Part shown: positions 1 through 10,375 of the stretch, one piece after another
Numbering within the stretch: position 1 is the stretch's first letter
Layout: the number at the start of each line of letters is the position of its first letter
Notes under the pieces: model-generated
What the model saw: only the letters and a program-made list of their open reading frames with translations
The model's database searches: none
Told to the model about the DNA's origin: nothing
From: Rheum nobile
Taxonomy: Eukaryota > Streptophyta > Magnoliopsida > Caryophyllales > Polygonaceae
Length of the DNA stretch: 64,000 nt
Direction: 5' to 3'
Assembly: GCA_027886185.1 (NCBI GenBank)
Contig: WOAB01000188.1
Location: 3,596,001-3,660,000 of the forward strand
Made by a program: the position numbers and the translations under genes

Positions 1-2
1 GC

Positions 3-254
3 CTCAGTGCGTCCCAGGATGAACGCGCGCGCGACTGCGTATACTTCAAGTGTCAAGGCCGCGGCCACCTGCAGTGGGACTGCCCTAACAACAAGCACGT
101 CCTTTTCTCCCAAGCCGGCTATGAGTCATTTGATGATGAGCCACTTGACGAAGGTGACGCGCCTCCTTCCGAGGACATGCACGCAGACCCTGACGGCGAT
201 ACCAAAGATGCCTACTACTGCAGCACGCCTGGCGCTGATGAAGGCACTCACTAG
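3..254 (+). pseudogene. E1 gag C-terminus with damaged CCHC zinc knuckle
   Basis: Frame 3 reads a gag end containing KCQGRGHLQWDCP, a retroviral-type zinc knuckle that would bind element RNA in the particle. In sister element E2 the first ligand is Cys (VCYKC); here the aligned residues are VYFKC, so the first zinc ligand is replaced by Tyr. An acidic stretch (YESFDDEPLDEG) follows, as in the sister copies. The frame ends in TAG at 252-254, just where a one-base shift moves the protease into another frame. This is a remnant, and the upstream part is outside the window. Confidence 0.75.
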
Positions 255-257
255 GCC

Positions 258-850
258 TTGTCACGCGCCGCGTCCTCACTGCGAAGGAGGGCATACTTGT
301 GAACCAACGAGAAAATTTGTTCCACACACATTGCTTGGTCAAGACTGTTGACCTCATCGTGATCATTGATGGAGGTTGTTGTTGCAACATCATCAATGAG
401 AAGGTAATCAACCACCCCGAGCTAGAGACAACCCCTCGCCCCCAGCCGTATAGTCTCCAATGGATCTCCGAAGGTAACGGTGACAATGTGGTAAAAAGGC
501 AATGCCACATCACCTTCAATACTGGTTGTTATCATGATACAGTTTTACGTGATGTTATTGCTATGGATGCCACTTACTTTCTTTTAGGCCGCCCTTGGCA
601 ATTTGACAAGCGTGCCTAACATGATGGCTTCCTCAACAGTTATGTGTTTATGCACAATGGGAAACACATCACTTTGCTTCCCATGAGCCCGAATAAAATC
701 CTCCAAGACCAAGTGGAGCATCACCGCGCAAAGGCCATTGAGCAGGCCAAAAGCAAGATGCCACTACTGTGCACTCTAGCAATGTCGCGCTCCTCAGCGA
801 CACAGCGCGCTCCAGCGCTCCTACAACCAACGCACGCCCTAGTGACATGA
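258..850 (+). pseudogene. E1 aspartic protease region (broken)
   Basis: The frame shared with position 299 reads LVTRRVLTAKEG, NQRENLFHT and then VIIDGGCCCNI, the active-site loop of the element's retropepsin-type protease (DGGSCCNI in E2), which would cut the gag-pol polyprotein. The catalytic Asp is present. FLLGRPWQFDKR follows and a TAA stop interrupts at about 617; the frame then reopens (FMHNGKHITLLPMSPN) to about 850. Beyond 850 the sequence jumps straight to the RT palm, so the linker and the RT fingers are deleted. Confidence 0.75.
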
Positions 851-868
851 CATGCTCCAACGACGCGA

Positions 869-1713
869 GTGCCCAACGCTTTCATGAGGCTCATGAACCA
901 TGTCTTGAGAGCGTATTTGGGAAAATTTGTTGTTGTCTACGTTGATGACATTCTTGTGTACATCAGGACCTTAGAGGATCATTTGGCACATCTTAGGGCC
1001 GTGTTAGAGTGTCATAGGAAGGAGAATCTTTATGCTAACCTAGGTAAATGCTTTTTTTGCTCGGACTCTACTATTTTCCTTGGTTTTATTGTTAGCAAGG
1101 ATGGGCTCCGCGTGGATCAAGAGAAGATTCGCGCCATAGAGGAGTGGTCGCACCCCACCACCGTGACCATGGTGCGTTCATTTTTAGGGCTTGTATGCTT
1201 CTACCGCCTCTTTGTGAAGGACTTCTCCACGATTGACGCACTACTATATGAGCTGATGAAGAAGAATGCTACCATTGACTGGAGCGAGGCCCATGAGGCT
1301 GCATTCGCCGCACTCAAGGAGCACTTGTGCTGCACGTCGCTGCTGCAACTGTCCGACTTCACCAAGTTCTTTGAGGTTGAACGCGACGCGTCTCACCATG
1401 GCATTGACGGTGTTCTACTCCAAGAGCGCATGTCCATTGCCTACTTCAGCGAGAAGCTCATGGGTGCCACACTCAATTACCCTACCTACGACAAGGAGCT
1501 CTACGTGCTCATTTGGGTGTGTAAGACATGGCAACACTATCCAAGGAGTTTGTGACTCACTTTGGCCATGAGGCTCTGACGTACCTAAAGAGCCAAGTCA
1601 ACCTCAAACTCCGCCATGCTCATTGGGTTGAATTTATGGAGACATTTCCATACGTGGTGCAATACAAGAAGGGAAAGGAGAATGTGGTCGACGACGCCCT
1701 CTCCCGCAGGTAT
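869..1713 (+). pseudogene. E1 reverse transcriptase palm/thumb and RNase H (truncated)
   Basis: Starts at FMRLMNHVLRAYLGKF and runs into VVYVDDILVY, the YxDD catalytic motif of RT. The fingers seen in E2 (RT N-terminus, about 100 residues) are missing. RNase H follows: RDAS keeps the first catalytic Asp and YDKELY the Glu, but the third acidic position reads FGHEAL where E2 has SDHEAL, so Asp became Gly. A frame change near 1540 splits RNase H. It ends at ENVVDDALSRRY. The enzyme would have copied element RNA to DNA; this copy is dead. Confidence 0.85.
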
Positions 1714-3202
1714 GTGCTCTTGACTGACGTTGATGCCTCTATTTTAGGCTTTTCCCTTATCAAAGAGTTGTATGCACATGATGAGGACTTTAAGTCCATT
1801 TTTGAGTCTTGCGTTGAAAAGGGAGAGTGTAGTTCTTTTATTGTTGATAATGGCTACTTATTTAAGGAGAGAAAACTTCGCATCCCTAGGACTTCTATTC
1901 GTAAGCTTTTGATCCAAGAGGCACATGAGGATCGATGACATTTTGTTGTAGCTAAGACTGTCACCGCACTTAAGGAGCATTTCTATTGGCCTAAGATGGT
2001 TCACCATGTGACTAGGTTTTGTGGGAGTTGTGGGACATATCAGAGAGTTAAATCTAGATCGAACCCCCATGGATTGTACAACCCCTTGCCTATACCGACT
2101 ACCCCTTGGGAGGACATGTCTATGGATTTTATTTCGGGGTTGCCCATGTCTAAGAAGAGGAGGGACTCGATATTTGTGGTTGTTGATCAATTTTCTAAGA
2201 TGGCTCATTTTATTCCTTGCAAGATGACTCATAATGCTTTGGATGTAGCTAACTTGTTTTTTTATCATATTGTGAAATTGCATGGGATTCCTAGGACTAT
2301 TATTTCGGATCGTGACACTAGGTTTTTGAGCTACTTTTGGAAGTCTTTGTGGTTGAAATTGGGGACATGCTATTTTCCACTAGCTATCACCCCCAAACTG
2401 ATGACCAAACAGAGGTCACCAATAGGACTTTAGGCACTTCATTGCGTACTATGTTGAAGTGTAACCTCCACAGGTGGGAAGAGTGCTTGCCCTTTGTGGA
2501 ATTTTCTTATAACAGGTCTATGCATTCGGGGACGAAGATGACGCCATTTGAGGTTGTCTACGGCCTTAACCCCCACACACCACTGGATTTGACGCCACAC
2601 CCCATGAAGGAAAAGGAGAGCGTCAAGGGCATGCAGCGTGCGGAGTTTGTCCAAGTGCTACACTAGCGGACGAGAGCGCAGCTAGAGCGCCGCACCGCGC
2701 AATACAAGGCGCAAGCTGACCGCGGCAGGCGCCATATGATTTTCGAGGCTGGCAACAAGGTGTGACCCCACCTTCTTCGCGAGCGCTTTCCAGCCAAGAG
2801 ACGTAGAAGGTTGGATGCCCGCAGAGATGGCCCCTTCAAGGTCCTAGAGCGCCTTGGCGACAATGCCTACCGCCTTGAGCTCCCTAATGACTATGGCGCG
2901 CATCCAAGCTTCAACGTGGCTGATTTGTCTCCCTACATCCCCCCTGAGCATGATAAGGACAAAGCGGGGACACTTCGTTGCCAAGAAGGGGAGAATGATG
3001 GCTCTCTACCCTCACCCTTGACAGCGAAGCACGAGGAAGACAAGATGAGTGTTCTCTCCACCGGACCCATGACCAGAGCGCAAGCCAGAGCCATCCCTCA
3101 AGCAACTCAATCGGTGATCACGAGATGCCTCGCCAGCTTCGGCTATGCTACCGAGCCCTTAGGTGTGGCCGCTGTCACTTTTTTGGGTTTTGAAGTTATT
3201 TA
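1714..3202 (+). pseudogene. E1 integrase and C-terminal tail
   Basis: The integrase core has Asp in SMDFISGLP, Asp in ISDRDTRF and Glu in TEVTNRTLG, the DDE triad that joins element DNA to host DNA. The N-terminal zinc-binding region is degraded by a stop near 1936, and a frame change within 2337-2430 separates the second Asp from the Glu. Stops lie near 2664 and 2764. The C-terminal part (DGPFKVLERLGDNAY, FNVADLSPY) has no recognisable chromodomain. It ends with a tail containing GPMTRAQARAIPQATQ and a TAG at about 3202. The tail lies downstream of the LTR start at 2996. Confidence 0.8.
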
Positions 3203-3889
3203 GCCGAGAAGGCTGCGGCGTGCACTCCCTGGAGCGCGTTCTATCCAACTTTCCAATTTTAGCGTTTTGAGGTTATTTTGGATACTTTTAGACTGTTTTG
3301 GCAAAGTTGCTATTTTGAGGTTTTTATGCTTGACGGCCTGACGGGGTGTGCCTCATGTGTCATGGGCCTCACGTCCAAGCCCTTAGATTTACTTAGATTA
3401 TTTTCTATCACTTAGCTTAACTTTAGTTTTTAAATACTTGTTATATCCAATTGAGACAATCACGTTTATTTGCTTAAGTTAATCAAAGTTGAGTTTTATC
3501 TCCTTGCTTAAGCCCTATGGGTCACCTATATTGTTGTGGTTATCTATCTATCAAACTCATCTCTTTGAGTTCTAAAGCTCATATCTTTGAGCCAAGAAAC
3601 GATCATCTCTTTGATTGCCTCAAGATCCCTTCTTGGATCATTCACGGCCATCTCTTTGGTCGCGCTACACTCGATCCCTTTCGATTATCTTTCAACGATT
3701 TCCTCTCAGGATTTCGTGCAATTGATCAAGGGTGTGCACCCTTCGCTTCCACGGCATCCACGAGAGAAAATCCAACACTTTGGCATTCAAGAAATCTCGA
3801 AGGCTTACGAAGACAAAAGCTTATTGCTTGGCTTGGCTTAGTTGCGCTTCAGGGCACTTGCGATCGACTCAACGGGGACTTTCGCATCA
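2996..3889 (+). repeat. E1 3' LTR (894 bp)
   Basis: Begins TGATGGC directly after the polypurine tract AAGAAGGGGAGAA and ends CGCATCA at 3889, giving a 5-bp terminal inverted repeat TGATG/CATCA. The first about 205 bases are also the end of the pol reading frame. The start was set by analogy with E3 and E4, where longer terminal inverted repeats or target duplications confirm the same position relative to the coding sequence. There is no second LTR in the window to compare. Confidence 0.7.
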
Positions 3890-4736
3890 ATGATGAATGG
3901 AGCCATTCCCCCAAAGGAAGAACACTTTAGTAGTGGGTTTTTCACCCATAGTTTGATTTATGGGTTTCTCACCCGAGTTTGTTGTTTGGTAAGTGAGTAA
4001 CTTACCCATGGTGTAATTTGGGTTTTTTACCCAAAAGATAGTTTTGTTTTGAGGAGATTAGTTTGTACCTTTTAGCTTCTTTTTCAAGCATGATATATGT
4101 AGAAGAAGTCCTTTCTTGATGGTGACATATTTGTTGTGTTCTTGATAGAATTTTTTTTTTGAGTTAGGTGACCAGTAGAGGTTTGTTGTTGTTGTTGATG
4201 ATGATTATAGTGTTGGTTGTTTAGGGTTCTAGAGAGAGGAGAGAGGAGGGAGTGTTTGGGGTTTGGAGTAGAGACTTGGTTATTTGATTGGAACCTTCAT
4301 TTCAAGATCCAATCATGTTGATTTAGAATATTCAAGGCCTTGAACTGTAAGGTTTGTTTTTTCAATTTTTTTAATATAAAAATTTAATGCAATTATTTTG
4401 ATAGAATAGTGATAATTTTCGAATTCATTCTTTTTAAATATGTAAAGAGTAAGGTCTATTGCCATTACATTTTTTCCAATTTCTTTTTTATTTATTTTGA
4501 CATTAATTAGTTTGGTATAATTTAATGTGAAAAGTCCCATTCATTTAAAAATTTTCAATCGACAATTGTTGCTATCCTTTTCAACATTTTCTCCTTAGAC
4601 TTTTCACTAATAACAAATGTATGAACATTAAAAGAAAATTAATTTTGTTAAATTATTTATCTTTCTCTAGGATTGAAAATATTGAGTTAAATTAATATTT
4701 GATAATATTTACTTGTTTACTGAATATATATATATA
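3890..4736. other. Non-coding flank with repeated GGGTTT/ACCC hairpin motifs
   Basis: No gene is seen. Between about 3933 and 4036 four imperfect copies of a short inverted motif (GGGTTTxTxACCC) follow one another and could fold into small hairpins. From about 4300 the sequence becomes very AT-rich and ends in a TA repeat (4725-4736) that borders element A. Confidence 0.5.
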
Positions 4737-5049
4737 GGGAATGGGTCAAATGAGAACCATTAGTTAGGAGAGAAATGAGAATGGTCGTGGGTCGTCGGAT
4801 TTCAAGGAAATAACGACCAAGATTAGACTTTCATTAAAAGGCGAATGATTCAGCCGTGCCGAATTTTTCGCGTATTTGTGTCGAATTTTTCACGTATTAT
4901 ATGCGTTTTATTAGAAAATTTTGTTTCAATCGTTGTGAACATATTTTTGACGTTCATTACTTTTTCCTAAACAAGTTCACTATTTTCATACAAGATGTTC
5001 ACTTTTCCAGCCAAATTTTACTCGTATTTTCCCCCAATAATTTGACCCA

Positions 5050-5549
5050 AATTTTTTCCGTATTATATGCGTTTTTTTGGAAAAATACGTTTTCACTCAC
5101 TGTGAACATATTTTCGACGTTCATCACTTTATCCATAAATGTTCACCACTTTCATTTCAGATGTTCACTATACTGTGATGAACATCTACGAACAAAACAG
5201 TGAACAACCGTGTTCACTGAGGGGTTGTAAACATATTTTCGATGCTCATCACTTTGTCCATAAATGTTCACCACTTTCATTCCAGATGTTCACTATACTG
5301 TGATGAACATCTACAAACAAAACAGTAAACTTCCATGTTCACTGAGGGGTTGTGAACATATTTTCGATGTTAATCGATCACTTTGTCCATAAATGTTCAC
5401 CACTTTAATTTTAGATGTTCACTATACTGTGATGAACATCTACGAACAAAACAATGAACATCCGTGTTCACTGAGGGCTTGTGAACATATTTTTGATGTT
5501 AATCGATCACTTTGTCCATAAATGTTCACCACTTTAATTCCAAATGTTC
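5050..5549. repeat. Tandem repeat, about 125-129 bp unit, in element A
   Basis: A unit containing ATGTTCACTATACTGTGATG starts at 5161, 5286 and 5415, and a fourth copy is cut by Cassandra at 5544-5549, giving periods of 125, 129 and 129 bp. Inside each unit GATGTTCA and TGATGAACATC form an inverted pair around CTATACTG. The array continues after Cassandra (from 6081), and related units occur in element B at 6900-7070 and 14640-14870. Spacing and self-complementarity suggest transposase-binding subterminal repeats; that is inference. Confidence 0.7.
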
Positions 5550-5751
5550 TGTAATACCCCGGATTTGTAATCCTTTATAAGGATTAGAATGCTACCCATG
5601 TCAACAAGATCTCTTCATTTTCTTGGTTCAAGTGAGGACAAAGAACTAGGAAGTTAAGCGTGCTAGGACGGGAGTAGTCTTGGGATGGGTGACCTCCTGG
5701 GAAGTTCCCGGTTGGCATGGGGACATCGTCTCTAAGGTTGTGGGCCTTACA
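5550..5751 (+). repeat. Cassandra 5' LTR with 5S rRNA-like domain
   Basis: Bases 5651-5715 match plant 5S rRNA from memory, including GTTAAGCGTGCT and GGATGGGTGACCTCCTGGGA, which cover the A box and C box of the RNA polymerase III internal promoter. In Cassandra this promoter lies in the LTR and can drive transcription. It is not a 5S gene: the flanks are LTR sequence and the 5' part of 5S is missing. Confidence 0.9.
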
Positions 5752-5753
5752 AA

Positions 5754-5766
5754 TGGTATCAGAGCC
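5754..5766 (+). other. Cassandra primer binding site (tRNA-Met type)
   Basis: TGGTATCAGAGCC two bases after the LTR end; it is complementary to the 3' end of plant initiator tRNA-Met, which primes minus-strand synthesis. Confidence 0.9.
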
Positions 5767-5878
5767 GACTCTGGGTTACGAGTGGGCTTGTCTTGGATGG
5801 CAGTCGATCGACCCAGAGGGTGGACTTTTGGATTTGACGTGCCTTGACGAGGTCGTCAATGGTTTAAGTGGGGGTGAT

Positions 5879-6080
5879 TGTAATACCCCGGATTTGTAAT
5901 CCTTTATAAGGATTAGAATGCTATCCATGTCAACAAGAGATCTTTCTTTTCTTAGTTCAAGTGAGGACAAAGAACTAGGAAGTTAAGCCTGCTAGGGCGG
6001 GAATAGTCTTGGGATGGGTGACCTCCTGAGAAGTTCCTGGTTGGCATGGGGACAACGTCTCTAAGGTTGTGGGCCTTACA
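5879..6080 (+). repeat. Cassandra 3' LTR
   Basis: Same length (202 bp) and ends as the 5' copy, preceded by the purine-rich GTGGGGGTGAT. The 5S-like segment is at about 5981-6044. The two LTRs differ at only a few positions, so the insertion is relatively recent compared with the decayed elements around it. Confidence 0.9.
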
Positions 6081-6524
6081 TGTTCACTATACTGTGATGA
6101 ACATCTACGAATAAAACAATGAACATCCGTGTTCACTGAGAGGTTGTGAGCATATTTTGGATGTCCATCACTTGTTTAAGCATACATGTGAACAACTATG
6201 CGTACATGTGCATCACAAAATACATACAAGAAAATACTACCTTTTACTTACTTTAAACTTGATTTTATATTTAAGATTACTAATATTGCATCATATAAAC
6301 ATGCAATGAACAATAAATGATCATTTTTATAAAGATTTGAGAGTTTAGAAAGGAAAGAAAGAAGAATAAAACACTAGCAAATTCACTATTTTTTTGTGTA
6401 AAGTGGAGAACATCGTTGTATATTGCGATGAACATCTATGAACAAACACGCGTGCGAGGACGGGAACGCCTCTGGTGTGTTCTCAGTTCTCTCATGGAAT
6501 TTGATTCTCACCAGAACCGCATCC

Positions 6525-7072
6525 GGGAATGGATCAAATAAGAACCATTATTTAGGAGAGAAATGAGAACGATCGTGGTTCGTTGGATTCGAGGGAAAAT
6601 GGCCTATATTAGACTTTCATTAAAACGCAAACAGTCGAACTTTTCGCGTATTTTTGCCAAATTTTTGGCGTATTATACGCATTTTATTGGGAAAATCCAT
6701 TTTCACTCATTGTGAACATATTTTTGATGTTCATCACTTTTGCCCATAAATGTTCACCACTTTAATACAAGATTTTTACCATTCCGACGGAATTTTACCC
6801 GAATTTTCCCCAAGTTTCCCCGAATTTGTTCCGTATTATACACTTTTTTTTGGAAATATACGTTCACTCGATATGAACAAATTTTCAATGTTCATAAATT
6901 TGTCCATAAATGTTCACCACTTTCATTCCAGATGTTCACTATACTGTGATGAACATATATGTACAAAACAGTATACATCAGTGTCCACTAAGGGTTTGTG
7001 AACATATTTTTGATATTCATCACTTTTTCCATTAAGGTTCACCACTTTCATTCCATATGTTCACTATATTGT
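6525..7072. mobile_element. TIR element B, left part
   Basis: Begins GGGAATGGATCAAATAAGAA, the same terminus as element A, directly at the right end of A with no spacer. It contains the same GTTCAC-type units, up to CACTATATTGTG at 7072, where E2 begins. The rest of B resumes at about 14622. Confidence 0.6.
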
Positions 7073-7091
7073 GGGGGTCATGGAGCTATCA
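7073..7091 (-). repeat. E2 3' LTR remnant (19 bp)
   Basis: TGATAGCTCCATGACCCCC follows the purine tract AAGAAGGGGAGAT and equals the first bases of the 5' LTR (end at 14007). After 19 bp the sequence turns into element B, so the remaining about 950 bp were deleted. Confidence 0.75.
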
Positions 7092-8360
7092 ATCTCCCCT
7101 TCTTGGCAGCGAAGCGTCCCCGCTTCGTCCTCGTCGTCAAAAGTAGGAGGTGTATAAGGAGAAAGATCAGCGACATTGAAGGTAGGATGCACACCATAGT
7201 CATCGGGCAAATCCAAACAGTAGGCGTTGGCACCAAGGCATTATAGCACCTAAAATGGACCGTCACCTCTATCATCCAACTTGTGGCGTCGCTTCAACGA
7301 AAAGCGATCGCAACGCAAGTGCAGCCACACCAAGTCTCCGGCTTCAAATTCCACGACACGCCGGCCTGCGCGGCCTTCTTCTCTAGCTGCGTCTTGGTCC
7401 TCTCATGCAACGCCTTCACCATGTCCGCACGCTCCACACCCTTGACACTCTACTTGTCTTTCATGGGTCTCGGTGCAAGATCCAAAGGCGTGTGGGGATT
7501 GATGCCGTAGACAACCTGAAACGGGCTCAACTGCGTCGCCGAGTGCATGGACCTGTTGTAAGCAAACTCAACAAAAGGCAAGCACTCTTCCCACTTGCGG
7601 AGGTTAGACTTTAACATAGTACGTAATAAAGCACCTAAAGTCCTATTAGTGACCTCCGTTTGGCCGTCCGTTTGGGGATGATAATTAGTAGAAAATAACA
7701 ATTTAGTCCCCAACTTGGCCCATAAAGATTTCCAAAATTAACTCACAAACTTAGCATCACGATCGGACACTATACTCCTAGGAATACCATGCAGCCTAAC
7801 AACATGCTCAAAAAATAAAGAAGCAATCTCAAAAGCATTATTAGTAGTCTTGCATATGATAAAGTGAGTCATCTTAGAAAACCGATCAACAACAACAAAT
7901 ATCGAGTCCCTCCCCTTCTTAGACAAAGGCAAACCAGTTATAAAGTCCATACTAATATCCTCCCAAGGGACGTTAGGAATAGGCAAAGAGGTATACAAAC
8001 CTTGGGGACTCGACCTAGACTTAGCATCCACACAAGTAACACAAGCCTTGCAATATTGAGTAACATGATGCATCATTTTAGGCCAATAAAAATGTTCCCT
8101 TAATGCAGCCAAAGTCTTAGGAATACCAAAATGTCCTCTACCTTCATGAGCTTCTTGAATTAACAACCTACGTATAGACGTTTTTGGGATACATAGTTTC
8201 ACGGCCTTAAATAGGTAGCCATTATCAACATAGAACTCATTAGACTCTCCTTTTTCCACGCATGTTTTAAAAATTTCAGCAAAGTCATATTCATGCATAT
8301 ACACTTCTTTGATCAAGGAAAAGCCCAAGATAGAAGCATCAAGTTGAGTAAGAAAAACAT
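7092..8360 (-). pseudogene. E2 integrase (near-intact catalytic core)
   Basis: After RNase H come the zinc-binding region (AHEGRGHFGI, then CKACVTC) and the DDE core: Asp in ISMDFITGLP, Asp in VSDRDAKF, Glu in QTEVTNRTLG. Interruptions are a stop at 7738 (FVS*FWKSLW) and one at 7450, and a small deletion near 7365 shifts the frame. In the shifted frame the C-terminus reads FEAGDLVWLHLR, RRHKLDDRGDG and FNVADLSPYTPP, then GTLRCQEGEID at the LTR border. No chromodomain is recognisable. The enzyme inserts element DNA; this copy could not be made whole. Confidence 0.87.
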
Positions 8361-10169
8361 ACCTTCGAGAAAGGGCGTCGGCAACCACATTCTCCTTACC
8401 TTTCTTGTACTTGACCACATAGGGAAAGGTCTCCATGAACTCCACCCATCCTGCATGGCGCCGGCTGAGGTTGTATTGTCCCTTCAAGTACTTCAGAGCC
8501 TCATGGTCCGAGTGTAAGACAAACTCCTTGGGCCAAAGATAGTGATGCCAAGTCTTTAACACCCGAATAAGAGCATAGAGCTCCTTGTCATACGTGGGGT
8601 AGTTGAGTTAGGCGTCGGTGAGCTTCTCACTAAAGTAAGCAATGGGATGGCGGTCTTGTAGTAAAACACCTCCAATGCCATGGTGAGAGGCGTCACACTC
8701 TACTTCAAAGGTCTTGGAGAAGTCCGATAATTGCAGCAAAGGGGCGTGGCAAAGACGGTCCTTCAAAGTGACAAATGCAAGCTCATGGGCGTTCGTCCAC
8801 TCTATGGATGCAGCCTTCTTGGTTAGCTCATGCAACGGGGCTGCAATGGTGGAGAAATCACGCATAAACCAACGGTAGAAGCCAGCCAAGCCTAAGAAAG
8901 ACCGGACCATCATCGGTGTAGTAGGTCGTGGCCACTCTTTAATGGCGCACACCTTCTCTTGGTCGACCTTCAATCCATCCTTGCTAACAACAAAACCAAG
9001 GAAAATAGTAGACTCCGAGCAAAAAGAACATTTACCTAAGTTAGCATAAAGTTTCTCTCTCCTAAGACATTCTAAAACTTTCCTAAGATGTATAACATGC
9101 TCATCTAAGGTCTTGATATAAACAAGGATATCATCAAAGTAGACAACTACAAATTTGCCTAAGTAAGCCCTTAAAACAAGATTCATAAGTCTCATAAAAG
9201 TACTAGGAGCATTAGTAAGGCCAACAGGCATCACCAACCACTCATAAAGGCCATACTTAGTCTTAAATGCAGTTTTTCATTCATCACCCTCATGCATCCT
9301 AATTTGATGATAACCACTCTTTAGATCAATCTTAGAAAACAAAGTAGCACCATGTAATTCATCAAGCATATCATCAAGTCTAGGAGTAGGGTGGCAATAC
9401 TTCACCGTGATTTGGTTGATGGCTCTACAATCAACACACATACGCCAAGTACCATCCTTCTTAGGCACTAAGATGACTGGAACGGCGCAGGGGCTTAAGC
9501 TCTCTCGGACGTAGCCCTTGTCCATCAACTCTTGCACTTGGCGCTGCAACTCCTTGGTCTCTTCCGGGTTCGCACGGTAAGCAGCTCAGTTGGGCAAAGA
9601 CGCGCCTGGCACAAAGTCGATTTGGTGCTCAATTCCTCGGATTGGTGGCAATCCTTTGAGCAACTCTTCGGGCATAACATCCTCAAATTCATGCAAAAGA
9701 GTAGGCACCGCAGTGGGTAAATCAACCAAATCCTTAACATTTAATAGAAACGTGAAAGGAACAAGTAAAAAGCAAGGAAGACGTCCCTGAATAATTGGAG
9801 AGACATTCGGGGACCGGGCTAAGAGAAGCCGGTTCTCGCATTTGCCTTGAATGCCGGGCTGTGGAGGCATCGGAGACGGGCTGGCCGCGGCTTTGGTGGC
9901 GTTGTCACGGCCTGGTATAGATGGCATGGTACCCTTGTTACCTTGGGCAGTGGCGGCTGTATTCTTGGCTTGCTCCAAAGCCTTGGCTCGGTTCCTTTCG
10001 ACTTGGTCTTATAAGATCTCCTTAGGACTCATAGGAAGTAAGGTGACCTTTCTCCCATTGTGCATGAAGACATAGTTGTTGAGGAAACCATCATGCAGGA
10101 CTCGCTTGTCAAATTGCCAAGGTCGCCCTAAGAGAAAATGTGTGGCATCCATAGGAACTACATCACATA
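8361..10169 (-). pseudogene. E2 protease linker, reverse transcriptase and RNase H
   Basis: RT fingers contain VILVPKKDGTWRMCVDCRAI and FSKIDLKSGYHQIRM; the palm has VVYFDDILVY, the catalytic YxDD box; the thumb has VRSFLGLAGFYRWF. RNase H keeps all three acids: CDASHHG, YDKELY and HSDHEAL. Stops interrupt the single frame near 9586 (LPN*AAYRANPEE), 9277 (GDE*KTAF, probably Trp in the parent) and 8608 (TDA*LNYP). The frame is one base out of step with gag, which the 103-bp duplication just upstream fully explains. It is the reference copy for reading E1, E3 and E4. Confidence 0.9.
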
Positions 10170-10375
10170 GCACCGAATCCTTATAATACCCAATGCTTTA
10201 ATTTATAGTACATTGATGCTTGACAACATTGGTATCATAGCCTTCCGAGATCCATTGAAGGCTATAAGGTTAGCACTGAATCCTTGTAATACCCAATGCT
10301 GAAATTTATAGTACATTGATGCTTGACAACATTGGTATCATCGCCTTCCGAGATCCATTGAAGGCTATAAGGTTG
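10170..10375 (-). repeat. 103-bp tandem duplication inside E2 protease region
   Basis: Two adjacent units (10170-10272, 10273-10375) begin GCACCGAATCC/GCACTGAATCC and end GGCTATAAGGTT, differing at a few bases. 103 is not a multiple of three, so the duplication puts protease/RT out of frame with gag. Confidence 0.9.

Larger units (their letters stand above)
1..3889 (+). mobile_element. E1: CRM-like Ty3/gypsy element, 3' part (gag C-terminus to 3' LTR)
   Basis: A degenerate Ty3/gypsy polyprotein in the order gag zinc knuckle, protease, reverse transcriptase, RNase H, integrase, C-terminal tail and 3' LTR. The 5' LTR and most of gag lie outside the window. The domain order and wording closely match E2, E3 and E4 here. 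I assign the CRM chromovirus clade from TGATG/CATCA LTR termini, overlap of pol with the LTR, and the absence of a classical chromodomain. The coding region is broken by frame changes near 255 and 1540 and within 2337-2430, by stops near 617, 2664 and 2764, and by loss of the N-terminal half of RT near 850. It cannot be autonomous. Confidence 0.85.
5550..6080 (+). mobile_element. Cassandra TRIM retrotransposon, complete, 531 bp
   Basis: Two 202-bp direct repeats (5550-5751, 5879-6080) begin TGTAATACCCC and end GGCCTTACA. They flank a 127-bp internal part that starts with a primer site for initiator tRNA-Met and ends in a purine tract. A 5-bp target duplication TGTTC lies at 5545-5549 and 6081-6085. 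Both repeats carry a 5S rRNA-like segment, the hallmark of Cassandra. It encodes no protein, so it must be mobilised by enzymes of other elements. It sits in the tandem array of element A and so inserted later. Confidence 0.93.
4737..6524. mobile_element. TIR element A (non-autonomous DNA-transposon-like)
   Basis: The left end GGGAATGGGTCAAATGAGAA and the right end read on the other strand (GGATGCGGTTCTGGTGAGAA) form an imperfect terminal inverted repeat of about 46 bp, both arms continuing to a GAGAAC motif. The left end follows a TA repeat. No transposase ORF is visible. The middle consists of GTTCAC-type tandem repeats and is interrupted by a Cassandra insertion. The right end touches the left end of element B directly. 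Superfamily is uncertain; TA-rich targets would fit Tc1/mariner-like or other TIR groups. Confidence 0.6.

Noticed and set aside
2800..3000. Chromodomain after integrase in E1-E4
   Set aside because: The sequence after FNVADLSPY is short and acidic and passes directly into the LTR-encoded tail; no chromodomain-like pattern was seen.
5050..5549. CRISPR-like array
   Set aside because: Repeats of 125-129 bp with no repeat/spacer structure, in plant nuclear DNA.
5651..5715. 5S rRNA gene
   Set aside because: Only the central and 3' parts of 5S are present, within the LTRs of a Cassandra element with primer site and target duplication.
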